In this document: positions 1-8,028 of the stretch, in pieces
How the letters are laid out: each line of letters opens with the position of its first letter
Numbering within the stretch: position 1 is the stretch's first letter
Source of the DNA: Gemmatimonadota bacterium
Lineage (GTDB): Bacteria; Gemmatimonadota; Gemmatimonadetes; Longimicrobiales; Gaopeijiaceae
Direction: 5' to 3'
Assembly: GCA_028873595.1 (NCBI GenBank)
Contig: JAPPOV010000002.1
Location: forward strand, 1-40,377
Length of the DNA: 40,377 nt
Translations under genes and position numbers: made by a program
Notes under the pieces: generated by a model
The model's input: the letters and a program-made list of their open reading frames with translations, nothing else
Told to the model about the DNA's origin: nothing
Database searches by the model: none

Positions 1-2
1 AG

Positions 3-2798
3 GGTAGTCCGCGTAACTCGGTGAATCATGGCAACGGCGTCTACAAATCCATCGACGGGGGCCGAACATGGCGACACCTGGGGCTGGAGGGATCCCGGGC
101 GATCCATCGGATCCTGCTACACCCTGACGATCCCGACATCGCATACTTGGCGGTCGTGGGGAGCCCCTTCGGCGATTCCGAGCAGAGGGGGGTGTACCGA
201 ACTCGGGACGGTGGCGAGACGTGGGAACGGACGCTCTTCGTTGATCCCAGAACGGGGGCTGCCGACCTCGTCATGGATCCCCGGAACCCGAATAAGCTGA
301 TCGCATCGATGTGGAGCCATCGACGCCAGCCATGGACGTTCTACTCCGGAGGCGACGGGTCGGGGATCTACGTCAGCCATGATGGGGGCGACACTTGGGA
401 CCGGCGGACCTCGGACGACGGGCTCCCTGAAGGGGAGTTGGGTCGCATCGGCCTCGCGATCTCCGCCAGTGAACCCGACATCGTCTACGCGCTGGTCGAG
501 GCGACCCGGAACGCGCTCCTCCGTTCTGAAGACGGTGGGCGGAGCTTCGAGATCGTCAACACCGACGAGGGGGTGAACCCTCGGCCGTTCTACTACGCAG
601 ACATCTTCGTCGACCCATCGAATGAGAATCGCCTGTACCGCGTCGCGGGCCGGATCGACGTGTCGGAAGACGGGGGAAAGACCTTTGAGACCTGGGTGTC
701 TGGAGAGGTCGTTCATGTCGACCATCACGCGTGGTGGATCCACCCCGACGACCCCGACCTGATTATCGACGGAAACGACGGTGGTGCGGCGATTTCCCGC
801 GACCGGGGGCGTCACTGGCAGGTGTTTCACAACTTGCCGATCGGCCAGTTCTACCACGTCAACGTCGACGAACAGACACCGTATAACATCTACGGTGGAG
901 CCCAGGACAACGACTCGTTTCGCGGCCCGTCGTACGCGTGGAATTTCCAAGGCATTCAGAATCACCAATGGGAAAATTTGGGATGTTGTGCAGATGGCTT
1001 CGACATGGCGCCCGATCCGCGCAACGATCGATTCGGCTATGTCATGCATCAGGGAGGAGCCCTGCTGCGCTACGACCGAGCCACGTCGACGTTCCGACGT
1101 GTGACGCCGTCTCACGAAGATGAGGCCGATCTTCGATTCAACTGGAACGCCGCGCTCGCCCTCGATCCCATCCAGCCCGGTCGTGTGTGGTTCGGCTCGC
1201 AGTACCTGCACGTGAGCGACGATGATGGGCGCACGTGGAGCACGGTCAGCCCGGACCTGACGACGAATGATCCTGAGCGCCAGCGGCAGGCAGAGTCGGG
1301 CGGCTTGACCACGGATGCGACCGGGGCCGAAAACAACACGACGATCGTGACCATCGCGCCGAGTCCGGTGCAGGACGGAGTGATTTGGGTCGGTACTGAT
1401 GACGGGAATGTGCAGCTCACCACGGACGGGGGCGCGACGTGGACCAATCTCATCGATGAGATGCCGGGTGCTCCTGATGGCGCATGGGTACCACAGATCC
1501 ATGCATCCAGCCACTCCGCTGGAGAGGCCTTCGTAGTGATCGAGGATCACCGTCGGGACGACTGGACACCCTACGTATTTCATACCCGGGATTTCGGCGA
1601 GTCATGGCAGAGGATCGCCGATTCGGTCGACGGCTACGCGCTCTCGGTGGTTCAGGATCCCGAGGTGCCCGAGCTCCTCTTCGTGGGAACCGATCGAGGC
1701 CTCTGGTTCAGCGTCGACAGTGGTGAGGTGTGGCAGCGTTGGACCCATGGGGTACCCGCCACCCCGGTGCGTGACATGGTGATTCAGACCCGTGAGCACG
1801 ACCTGGTGATGGGCACCTTTGGGCGGTCCTTCATCGTCCTCGACGACATCCGTCCTTTGCGCATGCTCGCTCGGAGTGACGGTCCACCGTCCGGCCTTCA
1901 CCTCTTTCCGATGATCGATGCGCCACAGGTGGAGGTTGCCCAGCAGCCGGGAGCAATCTTCCCCGGCGATTTCCTGTATCAGGGCGAGAATCGTCCCTTC
2001 GGCGCACGGATCCGGTACTGGGTGCCTGAGGCGCCGGACTCCATCGACGTCGAAGAGGATGCCGAGGTGAGTATCGAGGTGCTCTTGAGCGGAGAGGTGA
2101 TCCGCCGCTTGAGTGGGCCTGCGTCACCGGGGATTCAGGAGGTGCAGTGGGGTATGGAGCGGGCCGGAGTGCGCTCAGCGACCCGACCGGAGCCGACGGA
2201 TCCGAACGCGTCTCCGGAGCCGGGCGGTCCATTGGCGATGCCCGGTGAGTACACTGTTCGTGTGATCCTCGAGGCCGATACGGCGGAAGCGTCTGGCCGG
2301 GTTCTACCCGATCCCCGTATCGAATTCGACCGGACAACGGCTCTGCGGGTCGCTGAACTGCACGACCGTCTCCTCCAGGCAGAGCGGCGCGCGACGGCGA
2401 TCGCGGATCGGATCCGCGACGCCCGGGCTGCGATTGGCCGCGTCGAGGAGCTGCTCGAAGATCGAGAGGGGGAGGCTGCGGACTCCCTTACGTCACACAG
2501 CGACCGACTCGATGAGGCGCTTGAGGAGTTCTACACCGGTATCGCGGGCGAGAGCGGACAGCGAAGTCGTAACGATCCGTCGCGTCTCACGTCTCGTCTG
2601 CGGGCAGCGTCGCGCGCGTTGGGCTCAGGTCGATGGAAGGCGCCGACTCAGTCCGCAATCCGGGCCCTTGAGCGTGCCGAGGTAGCCGTGAGTGCGCTCG
2701 ATGGGGACATCGACCTGTGGTTCGGACAGGAATGGGCTGCGTACCGGGAAGCAGTTGAGGCTGCCGAGCTGAGGCTGTTGGAGGGGGTCGGTCCGTGA
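3..2798 (+). CDS. Secreted Asp-box (BNR/sortilin-like) beta-propeller protein, 5' truncated by window edge
   Basis: The frame is open from base 3, so the start codon and export signal lie upstream of the window; 931 codons are visible. At least ten Asp-box-like motifs (S/T-x-D-x-G-x-T/S-W/F) are seen, such as SIDGGRTW, TRDGGETW, SHDGGDTW, SEDGGKTF, SDDDGRTW and TTDGGATW. These mark two consecutive VPS10/sialidase-like beta-propellers in roughly the first 600 residues. A beta-rich segment follows, then a charged, probably helical or coiled-coil C-terminus (about residues 780-930). Proteins of this architecture are usually about 1000-1100 residues and exported; many are annotated as glycosyl hydrolases, but no sialidase catalytic set is evident here. 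The substrate is unknown. The gene ends 233 bp before the acyl carrier protein gene, so shared transcription is possible but not shown. Confidence 0.85.
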   Translation, partial: GSPRNSVNHGNGVYKSIDGGRTWRHLGLEGSRAIHRILLHPDDPDIAYLAVVGSPFGDSEQRGVYRTRDGGETWERTLFVDPRTGAADLVMDPRNPNKLIASMWSHRRQPWTFYSGGDGSGIYVSHDGGDTWDRRTSDDGLPEGELGRIGLAISASEPDIVYALVEATRNALLRSEDGGRSFEIVNTDEGVNPRPFYYADIFVDPSNENRLYRVAGRIDVSEDGGKTFETWVSGEVVHVDHHAWWIHPDDPDLIIDGNDGGAAISRDRGRHWQVFHNLPIGQFYHVNVDEQTPYNIYGGAQDNDSFRGPSYAWNFQGIQNHQWENLGCCADGFDMAPDPRNDRFGYVMHQGGALLRYDRATSTFRRVTPSHEDEADLRFNWNAALALDPIQPGRVWFGSQYLHVSDDDGRTWSTVSPDLTTNDPERQRQAESGGLTTDATGAENNTTIVTIAPSPVQDGVIWVGTDDGNVQLTTDGGATWTNLIDEMPGAPDGAWVPQIHASSHSAGEAFVVIEDHRRDDWTPYVFHTRDFGESWQRIADSVDGYALSVVQDPEVPELLFVGTDRGLWFSVDSGEVWQRWTHGVPATPVRDMVIQTREHDLVMGTFGRSFIVLDDIRPLRMLARSDGPPSGLHLFPMIDAPQVEVAQQPGAIFPGDFLYQGENRPFGARIRYWVPEAPDSIDVEEDAEVSIEVLLSGEVIRRLSGPASPGIQEVQWGMERAGVRSATRPEPTDPNASPEPGGPLAMPGEYTVRVILEADTAEASGRVLPDPRIEFDRTTALRVAELHDRLLQAERRATAIADRIRDARAAIGRVEELLEDREGEAADSLTSHSDRLDEALEEFYTGIAGESGQRSRNDPSRLTSRLRAASRALGSGRWKAPTQSAIRALERAEVAVSALDGDIDLWFGQEWAAYREAVEAAELRLLEGVGP

Positions 2799-3031
2799 CT
2801 TCTCCGCACCGACGAAGCGACGCTCGTCATCTATGGTTTTGTCTAGGAACTCCGGCAGAGAGGGCTCGTCCCCACGATGCTCCTTCGGAGGCATCGAAGG
2901 GTAGTGGAGAGCGGAATCGGCGGGATTGACGCCGGGTGAATCTTTGAGGACAATGAATTCCTCCTCACGCCGACCCTGACTCCAGGTGTGTTGCCGAACC
3001 GCCGGTAGCGGTCTTTCGAGAAGACGCTTCG

Positions 3032-3271
3032 ATGAGTGCATATGAGATTATGAGGGACCTCCTGGTGGAAAAGCACGGGATCCCTGCAGATGCCGTTCAT
3101 CCCGACCTCACGACCTCCGAGTTGGGCCTGGATTCCCTCACGGCGGTGGAGTTCGTGTTCGATGTCGAGGACCACTTCGATATCGAGATCACGGATGAAG
3201 AGCTGGGAACCAAGACCCTAGGCGAGACCGCCACTCTTGTGGACGAATTGATCGCGGCCGACGGGGAGTGA
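3032..3271 (+). CDS. Acyl carrier protein
   Basis: A 79-residue acidic protein of standard ACP length. The motif LGLDSLT places Ser35 as the attachment site for 4'-phosphopantetheine, and the following helix II (TAVEFVFDVEDHF) is typical of ACPs. It would carry acyl thioesters for the ketosynthase encoded next to it. The ATG is preceded by GAGAAG about ten bases upstream. Its stop codon overlaps the GTG start of the ketosynthase (GTGA, 3268-3271), which indicates translational coupling and a dedicated carrier-enzyme pair. No acyltransferase, ketoreductase or dehydratase gene is nearby, so this is probably not the housekeeping acpP, although that cannot be excluded from the window. Confidence 0.9.
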   Translation: MSAYEIMRDLLVEKHGIPADAVHPDLTTSELGLDSLTAVEFVFDVEDHFDIEITDEELGTKTLGETATLVDELIAADGE

Positions 3272-4509
3272 TCCCCCAGCAGCGTAGGGTCTTCATCACT
3301 GCGGTGGGGGCGGTCCTTCCGTTCGGGCGTGAGCCCGAAGAGATGTTCGACCGAATCTACCAGGGCGAGTCCGCAATTCGCTGGGGCCGAACCGGGACTG
3401 AAGACTTCGGCTCGGATGTGCTCCTCGCCCGCGTGGAGCGAGACGTCGACAAGCTGATTCCGCCCCGTCAGCGGGTACTCATGGCGAGGGTTTCAAAATT
3501 GGCGATGATCGCCGCGCAGGACGCACTCCAGCGAGCCGGTCTCGATCGAGGGGACCCCTGTCTCCGAGAGGCGGGTGTGTACATGGGGTGCGGCCTGGGT
3601 GGCACCGAGGTCATCCAAGACGGGTTTCGGAAGTACTATGTGAAGAAGAGCCGCCGCATGCGTCCGACGTCGGTGCCGCTGATCATGGTGAACGCTCCGG
3701 CGTCTCACATCACGATGGCCTTCGATATTCAGGGGCCCGCAACGAGTTACTCGGTGGCTTGCTCATCGTCGGCGGTTTCCATCGGTGAGGCCTTTCGAGC
3801 GATCCGCGACGGATATCTAGGTCTTGCGTTGGCCGGCGGGACTGAGGCGATGCTCAACGATGGTGTTGTGGCTTCGTGGGAACGACTCGGAGTGCTGGCC
3901 ACGCTCCATCCGGATGGGGATAAGGCGTCGTGTCGTCCGTTCGATGAGGCGCGTAGCGGTATGGTCCTTGGGGAGGGTGCGGTGGTGCTTCTCCTGGAGT
4001 CCGAGGAGTCGATGGCGGCGCGAGGCTCCACTCCGGTCGCGGAGATCATCGGCTTCGGTACCTCCAGCGATGCGAAGGCTCTCACAGAACCAAACGCCGA
4101 TGGGCAGGCACGAGCAATTACGGCGGCGCTCATGGACGCGGACGTCTCCCCGGACGAGATCGGTTACATCAACGCCCATGCCACGGCCACCGTCACCGGG
4201 GACCCGGTCGAGATACAGGCGATCAAGCAGGCATTCGGCGCACACGCGTCCCGTGTCGCGATCAGTTCGACGAAGTCGATGCACGGACACCTCATCGGGG
4301 CCGCGGGCGCGGTCGAGACAGCCATCACGGCGCTGTCGTTGAGTAGACGGCGGATCCCTCCGACCGCCAACCTTACCAACCCCGACCCGATGTGCGACCT
4401 CGATTGCGTGCCCGTACGCGGGCGCCCCGCACCCGACCTCGACGTTGCGATGTCTAACTCGTTCGCGTTCGGAGGCTCCAACGCGACGCTGGTGTTGAAG
4501 CGGGTCTAA
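3268..4509 (+). CDS. Beta-ketoacyl-ACP synthase (KAS II / FabF-like)
   Basis: A 413-residue thiolase-fold condensing enzyme, the usual FabF length. The catalytic set is complete: nucleophile Cys165 (SVACSSSA), His304 (NAHATAT), Lys336 (STKSM) and His341 (HGHLIGAAGA). The glycine-rich end SNSFAFGGSNATLVL is also typical. It should catalyse decarboxylative Claisen condensation of an acyl thioester with malonyl-ACP in the cytoplasm. Because the active-site Cys is kept, it is an active-type ketosynthase and not a chain-length factor. The GTG start lies inside the upstream ACP stop. FabF fits best; a specialised ketosynthase for an unusual lipid or polyketide is possible, since no other fatty-acid genes are adjacent. 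Confidence 0.9.
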   Translation: MIPQQRRVFITAVGAVLPFGREPEEMFDRIYQGESAIRWGRTGTEDFGSDVLLARVERDVDKLIPPRQRVLMARVSKLAMIAAQDALQRAGLDRGDPCLREAGVYMGCGLGGTEVIQDGFRKYYVKKSRRMRPTSVPLIMVNAPASHITMAFDIQGPATSYSVACSSSAVSIGEAFRAIRDGYLGLALAGGTEAMLNDGVVASWERLGVLATLHPDGDKASCRPFDEARSGMVLGEGAVVLLLESEESMAARGSTPVAEIIGFGTSSDAKALTEPNADGQARAITAALMDADVSPDEIGYINAHATATVTGDPVEIQAIKQAFGAHASRVAISSTKSMHGHLIGAAGAVETAITALSLSRRRIPPTANLTNPDPMCDLDCVPVRGRPAPDLDVAMSNSFAFGGSNATLVLKRV

Positions 4510-4558
4510 ACACGCTGAAGCATTTCGGGTTCTCTTTTCAAGACGGCTTCATCGGTCA

Positions 4559-4660
4559 GACGTCAAACGAGTATGGACGGGACCCTTGGTTGACAAAACG
4601 GTCCGAGAGGCGCTCAAGCAGATCCCGGACCAATGCCCGTACGTGTTTGTGCCACTCACA
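4559..4660 (+). pseudogene. Possible fragment of a tyrosine recombinase (integrase)
   Basis: Read in the frame of base 4586, this stretch gives GPLVDKTVREALKQIP followed by DQCPYVFV. The pattern PL..TV.EAL..IP...YVF resembles the segment between the beta-hairpin and the HxxR box of phage-type tyrosine recombinases. There is no start codon context and no downstream HxxR or Tyr. The frame runs directly into the antisense of a tRNA-Ser fragment at 4663. The position, right beside a duplicated tRNA 3' end, is where an island integrase would be expected. The assignment rests on about 25 residues, so it is tentative. Confidence 0.3.
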
Positions 4661-4662
4661 CG

Positions 4663-4719
4663 AGCGGAGGGGGTGGGATTCGAACCCACGAGGGCTTTCG
4701 CCCGCCGGTTTTCAAGACC
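4663..4719. repeat. 57-bp direct repeat, left copy (att-like)
   Basis: Identical over 57 bp to 7972-8028, at a constant offset of 3309 bp, with a mismatch directly beyond each end (4662 g versus 7971 a; 4720 c versus 8029 g). It covers the anticodon arm through the 3' end of tRNA-Ser plus two flanking bases. Tyrosine-recombinase attachment sites in tRNA genes typically span this same part of the tRNA. Confidence 0.85.
4665..4719 (-). pseudogene. tRNA-Ser(UGA) remnant: 3' part only
   Basis: On the minus strand this reads as most of the 5' anticodon stem, the CTTGAAA loop, the long variable arm, the T arm and the 3' acceptor strand of tRNA-Ser(UGA), ending in discriminator G. The D arm and the 5' acceptor strand are replaced by unrelated sequence from 4720 on, so no cloverleaf can form. 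It is a partial duplicate of the intact gene at 7974-8057. Confidence 0.85.
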
Positions 4720-4818
4720 CCATGTGCGGAAGAGCAGGGCACCCACTGGGTACCGATCAGTCAAAAGCGATGATGACCATCCTGCGAGGGATCGTGAAGG
4801 TCGTATTGCGCCGGATCA

Positions 4819-5166
4819 CTAAGGCGAGCCGGCACGGGCCGCCCTTTCCCGCCTCAGCGCACCGGCCAGAGCTCCCCCCGCCCCCGCAAGGAGCGCCGGG
4901 AAGAGGACGGTTACGAGCAGCACCGCGAATCCGGGAAGTCCCATGACGCCACCGACCGTCCCTGCCAGATCACCGACCGGCCCGGACGCGCTGCCCCACA
5001 TCAGCAGTAACGCCCATCCGAGTCCCCCGGCGGTCCCCGCCAGGAGCGCGGGCCGTCCATCCGGCCAGATCACGCCGATCAGCGCCCCCACGACGGGGAC
5101 CGCCCACCAGCCGACAGCCCACGTGCCGACCGCAATCAGGACGGTTCCGACCCCAAGGGCCTTCAT
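4819..5166 (-). CDS. Small hydrophobic membrane protein of unknown function
   Basis: A 115-residue protein made almost entirely of Gly/Ala/Val/Leu-rich hydrophobic stretches, with about three to four predicted membrane segments (around residues 3-35, 40-60 and 75-105). A short basic tail (LRRERAARAGSP) is probably cytoplasmic. No family is recognised. Its ATG overlaps the stop of the upstream penicillin acylase gene by 4 bp (ATGA, 5163-5166), so the two are very likely translated together. Both lie in the segment flanked by tRNA-Ser repeats. A role beside the acylase at the membrane is possible but inferred only from position. Confidence 0.7.
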   Translation of the reverse strand: MKALGVGTVLIAVGTWAVGWWAVPVVGALIGVIWPDGRPALLAGTAGGLGWALLLMWGSASGPVGDLAGTVGGVMGLPGFAVLLVTVLFPALLAGAGGALAGALRRERAARAGSP

Positions 5167-7646
5167 CGCTCCCCTCCGGGACTCAGGAGCAGACGAGAGC
5201 GGGTCAGGCCCTGACTCTCGAGCTCCGACGGCGACCGTGGGAACAGAAGCGGCTCAAGCGCTCCGTCGGCCCAGGAGTCGAGCCTGTCGGCGTATCCCCT
5301 GCTGACCGGGTTGCCGGACTGCCCTCCCGGGTAGGTGCCCCTCGCCCTCACCTCGTCCCCCAGACTGACCACCATGCGCCAGCTCGGTCCGTGGCGACCG
5401 TCTCCGGAACTCGGATTGAGCAGCCCCGGGCCTCCTTGGACCGGTATGTCCATCCGAGACAGAGCGGGAAGCTGCATCAGGTGCAGGATGTTGGCCTTTC
5501 GGTGCTTCGACCACTGCCACGTGTCCGATCCTTCCGGCCCCAGCCGTTCCCGCTGTCCCACGAGTGCTTCCGCGAGGCTCATGGCGAGGACCTCGTCGCG
5601 GGTTTCGACGTGGTCTGTCTCCCGGACGTCCCACCAGGGGCTATCCGGGTCCTCGATGAGCGCTGCGACGAGATCGGTGCCCGGCGTCAGCGTACGCGGA
5701 GCATCTTCGTCCCGCAGTTCATCCCACAGGCGGTCCTCGAGGGCCTCTACCGCCGACTCGAAGAAGATCGCGACGCCATCGTCCCGGGTGTAGTGACGCT
5801 CCCACCCTGCAAGCAATTCGGCTCCCGCCTCCATATCCGGGTTGGCTTGGTTGCGTTCGGAGAGCGCGTCGACGGCCGCCACGAACGCCGGGACGAGCCG
5901 GTCTGCGCGTGCGCTGCCAGGGAAGGTCTGGTAACGATCCAGGTCGTCTGGGCTGTGCTTAACCTTGGAACGGAGCAGGGCGTTGATTGTCAGAGCTCTC
6001 CAGGGCGCGGGCCAGTCGGCTCCGATGAAGATGTCGTCCGCCTCTGGATCGATGGGCTGCTGGTTGGCGGAAGCGAGGTAGCCCTGGCTCGGGTCGATCG
6101 CTTGCGGATACCGCTCGACGGGGAGCCAGCCCTGCCAGTCCGACTCCGTGGTGCTACCGTCGAAGAACCAGTCACCCGTCGCCCGCTCGGGTCGGATCGG
6201 GTACCGCCCCGCCGACCGAATGGCGACCCTTCCGTTCCGGTCTGCGACTAGGCCGTTCTGGGTCGGCGCGTGCCACGTGGACATGACGCCCAGCCACTCC
6301 TCGACGGATTCCGCCATGTTGATCCGCAAAAGCGGTCCGATCTCGCCCTGGTCCTCGAGGACGGTCCAACGCAGGGACACGTAGTCGCCCTCCACCTCGG
6401 TCATCGGACCGCGATGCGTGTGACGGATCGTGTCGACCGCCAGGAGATCTCCGTTTGGGCCACGAAACTCCTCGATCCGTTTCTCGAGAGGGAGCCACTC
6501 GCCGTCGAGCCTGTACCGGGTTGGTGCCTCCGGGTCGTCGACGCGCTCCCGGTAGTAATCCATCACATCAGAGCCGGTGTTGGTGAAGGTCCAGGCAACG
6601 TCGCGGTTGAAGCCGATGACGATGGCCGGTGTGCCGGCAAACGTCACCCCGTAGACGTCCATCTCGCCGGGCACGACGAGATGGGCCTCGTACCAGATGC
6701 TGGGGAGGGTCATCGAGAGGTGCGGATCACCCGCCAGGATGGCCTCGCCGGTCGTCGATCTGCTGGCGCTGACCGCCCAGCTGTTACTCCCCAGCGCCCG
6801 CCCGTCTCCATCCCGAGCCAGGTCCATCGGTCCGAAGAAAGCCTGCATCGACTCCATCTGGATCGCCGCATCCGCGTCGGGCGCTCCAGGAGGAGGGATC
6901 GAGACGCTCAGGTCGCGGGGCCCACTATGCGGCTGGATCGGCTCCTGAATCGGGCTGTTTCTCGGGATGAGACCGTCGGCCGCTACCCGCCCCACTTTCG
7001 AGGCCAGCCACGCTTTCCGAAGCTCGACGTTGCTGTACGCCAGCGTCCAGCCCATTCGCTTGAGCAAGTAGAGCGTATATTCGGGCTTCCAACGCATCGG
7101 CGTCCGCCCCAGGAGATGGAATTCGAAGGGAATGTCCTCCGGTCCCATCGCATCGATGAACGCGTTGATTCCTTCGGCGTAAGCGATCAGCGGCTCGGCG
7201 AGCTCGGGGTCGTTCTGAATGCGCTCCCAGTCGCGCTCGGCTGCCCAGGCCAGGCCCAACCCCCGGGATTGCCGATCAACCGAGAGCAGACGCTCCCCTA
7301 GGAGCTGGGTCAACGTTCCGGCCGTCGCCCTCGCCTGGAGCTCGAGCTGAAAGAGACGGTCCTTCGCGATCACGTAGCCGAGCGCCCGATTTAGATCTGC
7401 CCGAGTCGGCGCGAAGATGTGGGGAACGCGCCGTTCGTCGTAGATCACCTCGACGTCCGATCCCAGTCCGGGAATCACAGCCCGGGCGGATGCGGGGAAC
7501 TCCGCACTTCGAGCGACTGCCCAGATCCCGTGGACCGGATCGAGAAACGCACCGAGCGCGGGCAAGGGTCCCGTGGCTCTGGCTCCCAAATGCAGCCCAA
7601 CGGCCAGGACGGCCGTCGGGCCGGCGATCTTCAATAATGCGTTCAT
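5163..7646 (-). CDS. Penicillin acylase family protein (peptidase S45, Ntn-hydrolase)
   Basis: An 827-residue precursor with a hydrophobic N-terminus (about residues 6-22) suited to export or membrane anchoring. The alpha-chain region contains IYDERRVPHIFA and GYVIAKDRLFQLEL, typical of the family. The autocatalytic maturation site is at LGSNSWAVS: cleavage between Gly286 and Ser287 would expose Ser287 as N-terminal nucleophile. The following GDPHL, TFAGTPAIVIGFNRDVAWTFTN and HRGP are family hallmarks of the beta chain. Members hydrolyse amide bonds of beta-lactams, acyl-homoserine lactones or other N-acyl compounds in the periplasm; the actual substrate cannot be read from sequence. The length agrees with the family (about 750-850). 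It overlaps the small membrane protein gene downstream and is cargo of the putative tRNA-Ser islet. Confidence 0.92.
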   Translation of the reverse strand: MNALLKIAGPTAVLAVGLHLGARATGPLPALGAFLDPVHGIWAVARSAEFPASARAVIPGLGSDVEVIYDERRVPHIFAPTRADLNRALGYVIAKDRLFQLELQARATAGTLTQLLGERLLSVDRQSRGLGLAWAAERDWERIQNDPELAEPLIAYAEGINAFIDAMGPEDIPFEFHLLGRTPMRWKPEYTLYLLKRMGWTLAYSNVELRKAWLASKVGRVAADGLIPRNSPIQEPIQPHSGPRDLSVSIPPPGAPDADAAIQMESMQAFFGPMDLARDGDGRALGSNSWAVSASRSTTGEAILAGDPHLSMTLPSIWYEAHLVVPGEMDVYGVTFAGTPAIVIGFNRDVAWTFTNTGSDVMDYYRERVDDPEAPTRYRLDGEWLPLEKRIEEFRGPNGDLLAVDTIRHTHRGPMTEVEGDYVSLRWTVLEDQGEIGPLLRINMAESVEEWLGVMSTWHAPTQNGLVADRNGRVAIRSAGRYPIRPERATGDWFFDGSTTESDWQGWLPVERYPQAIDPSQGYLASANQQPIDPEADDIFIGADWPAPWRALTINALLRSKVKHSPDDLDRYQTFPGSARADRLVPAFVAAVDALSERNQANPDMEAGAELLAGWERHYTRDDGVAIFFESAVEALEDRLWDELRDEDAPRTLTPGTDLVAALIEDPDSPWWDVRETDHVETRDEVLAMSLAEALVGQRERLGPEGSDTWQWSKHRKANILHLMQLPALSRMDIPVQGGPGLLNPSSGDGRHGPSWRMVVSLGDEVRARGTYPGGQSGNPVSRGYADRLDSWADGALEPLLFPRSPSELESQGLTRSRLLLSPGGER

Positions 7647-7656
7647 GGGTTCCGGT

Positions 7657-7866
7657 TCAGTCGCGGCAGGCGTCGGTGATCTTCATCCGGACTTCACCCA
7701 GATCGTTGATCACTTGGTAGAACTCTTCGAGATACTCGTTATCGTCGTATAACGTTTCGCTCCTGGCTCTCCCCCTGGCGCCGAGCGTGGACCAGGCCTC
7801 TGAGGCCCTTCGGCTGAGAGCGCCGGGGTGCCCGACGCCCCGCCACAGAAGGCATCGTGGTGCCAG
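7657..7866 (-). pseudogene. 3' fragment of an unidentified gene (truncated ORF)
   Basis: An open minus-strand frame of 69 codons runs from just after a TAA (7867-7869) to a TGA at 7657-7659, ten bases before the penicillin acylase start. Its C-terminal half reads like real protein (SETLYDDNEYLEEFYQVI, then NDLGEVRMKITDACRD), but it has no ATG, GTG or TTG start with a ribosome site ahead of that part. The upstream half is lower in complexity. It looks like the tail of a gene cut off near the tRNA-Ser repeat. The family is not recognised. Confidence 0.4.
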
Positions 7867-7971
7867 TTACGAGACAAACCTGGCGCAATTTCGACGGGGG
7901 CGACTGTGGTGCAGAGAAAGGCCCCGGATGGCTTGATGCCCTAAAGCAATGGCCACCAGGGGCTTACCCAA

Positions 7972-8028
7972 AGCGGAGGGGGTGGGATTCGAACCCACGA
8001 GGGCTTTCGCCCGCCGGTTTTCAAGACC
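7972..8028. repeat. 57-bp direct repeat, right copy (inside intact tRNA-Ser)
   Basis: The second copy of the repeat at 4663-4719. It comprises most of the anticodon arm, the variable arm, T arm and 3' acceptor strand of the intact tRNA-Ser, plus two bases beyond the 3' end. Confidence 0.85.

Larger units (their letters stand above)
4663..7971. mobile_element. Putative tRNA-Ser-targeted genomic islet (3309 bp between repeats)
   Basis: The segment is bracketed by the 57-bp direct repeats at 4663-4719 and 7972-8028. The intact tRNA is at one end and a 3'-only remnant at the other, the usual outcome of site-specific integration into a tRNA gene that leaves the gene functional. Its cargo is a penicillin acylase-family gene, an overlapping small membrane protein gene and a 3' gene fragment at 7657-7866. 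No intact integrase lies inside, and the only candidate fragment (4559-4660) is just outside the left repeat. The element therefore looks decayed, or is part of a once larger or composite island. A local duplication that happened to include part of the tRNA is the main alternative. Confidence 0.55.

Noticed and set aside
117..1583. Long antisense frame of 488 codons on the minus strand; similar ones at 16272-17741, 23851-24867, 26224-27222 and 33840-34883
   Set aside because: They lie fully opposite well-supported genes and have no recognisable domains; long antisense frames are expected in GC-rich coding DNA.
2625..3041. A 138-codon minus-strand frame across the gap between the BNR gene and the ACP gene, with a protein-like middle part
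   Set aside because: It overlaps the 3' end of the BNR gene by about 170 bp and the start of the ACP gene. It has no clear ribosome site, matches no family I recognise, and its third-position GC is not clearly gene-like. It is a weak candidate only.
4720..4760. A complete second tRNA gene at 4665-4750
   Set aside because: The sequence beyond 4719 gives no D arm and no GGAGGGG acceptor strand to pair with the 3' end; only a partial tRNA is present.
4586..4946. Frames reading GVGFEPTRAF or RRGWDSNPRGLSPAGFQD near 4663-4720, and the same at 7857-8226
   Set aside because: These peptides are the well-known artefact of translating the antisense of tRNA-Ser; the bases belong to the tRNA gene and its remnant.
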